Below are positions 54,338-54,389 of a stretch of DNA of 54,389 nt, in pieces; the first letter of the stretch is position 1, and every line of letters begins with the position of its first letter. The stretch is taken from contig DVIZ01000115.1 of the NCBI GenBank assembly GCA_018710905.1, positions 1-54,389 on the forward strand, written 5' to 3'. The position numbers and the translations under genes are program-made. The DNA comes from Candidatus Scybalomonas excrementigallinarum (GTDB lineage: Bacteria > Bacillota > Clostridia > Lachnospirales > Lachnospiraceae). Under the pieces are notes generated by a model. That model was not told the origin of the DNA. It saw only the letters and a program-made list of their open reading frames with translations, and did not search any database.

Positions 54338-54389
54338 ATGTCTCTTGCAAATACTATACATCATTCTTCCTTCTTATACAAGCAGTTAA
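54338..54389 (+). other. Possible truncated gene or mobile-element start at the window edge
   Basis: An open frame from ATG (54338, MSLANTIHHS) runs off the window. A TTG at 54345 has better spacing from AAAGGGG but its frame stops at 54389. A -10-like TATAAT occurs at 54291-54296, and AGAGACA (54265-54271) is repeated inverted as TGTCTCT (54339-54345). This could be the left edge of an insertion sequence, but no transposase domain is visible in 17 codons. Confidence 0.2.

Overview
The window is AT-rich DNA from a low-GC, Gram-positive, spore-forming anaerobe. The best fit is a motile member of the Clostridia, probably the family Lachnospiraceae. This rests on gene content and style: a clostridial DnaD-like/DnaI-like helicase-loader pair, glgC-glgD followed by spoVG, the sporulation amidase cwlD, a nine-gene V-type ATPase operon, small 2[4Fe-4S] ferredoxin and rubredoxin genes, MecA, GdpP, purine-rich AAGGAGG ribosome sites and abundant extended -10 promoters. 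I cannot name a species. No rRNA, tRNA, CRISPR array, integrase or complete insertion sequence was seen.

Layout. 1-2.0 kb: motA-motB (+) converge on glgC-glgD-spoVG (-) across a shared perfect terminator. 4.7-10 kb (+): murC, a cluster of DnaA boxes, a DnaD-like and a DnaI-like loader gene, and an extended PRPP synthetase. 10-20.6 kb (-): a class A penicillin-binding protein with a Thr/Glu-rich tail, a YhaN/YhaO-like ATPase-nuclease pair, an inactive C39-like membrane protein coupled to a methyltransferase, a Cys-rich hypothetical protein and a TPR protein. 20.8-22.1 kb (+): luxS and a DsbA/FrnE-like oxidoreductase. 22.3-30.0 kb (-): an even more AT-rich four-gene operon of three different dynamin-type GTPases and a Sel1/TPR protein ending in a CFI-box domain. 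30.5-39.2 kb (-): the V-ATPase operon GH-I-K-E-C-F-A-B-D. 39.9-41.4 kb (-): tsaC/Sua5 and a YwlE-like phosphatase that has lost its catalytic Cys. 41.6-45.5 kb: cwlD, a small minus-strand gene candidate, mecA, a DUF1858 protein, ferredoxin and a MerR-type regulator. 45.8-51.4 kb (-): an ABC-F protein, then gdpP-rplI-dnaB. 51.6-54.4 kb: a complex palindromic element, rubredoxin, a probable structured non-coding RNA and a secreted protein. The last ~50 bases may be the edge of another gene or mobile element.

Most likely undescribed system: the three-GTPase/CFI-box operon (22338-30039). Its genes are tightly coupled (1-5 nt apart). Each GTPase keeps intact G1, G3 and G4 motifs but differs in architecture, and only the first has an evident membrane-inserting segment. 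The operon has its own promoter and a roughly 130-nt leader that ends in a terminator-like hairpin before the first gene. Its composition and position between housekeeping operons suggest an acquired membrane-remodelling or defence module.

A second layer of structure is a family of dispersed palindromes. At least nine intergenic copies share a roughly 35-nt ATGAGAA...TTCTCAT core, and four of them are followed by a second hairpin. Other non-coding points are a strong promoter-to-terminator RNA gene of about 185 nt at 52.67-52.86 kb, a Fur/PerR-type operator at rubredoxin and a sigma-E-like promoter at cwlD.
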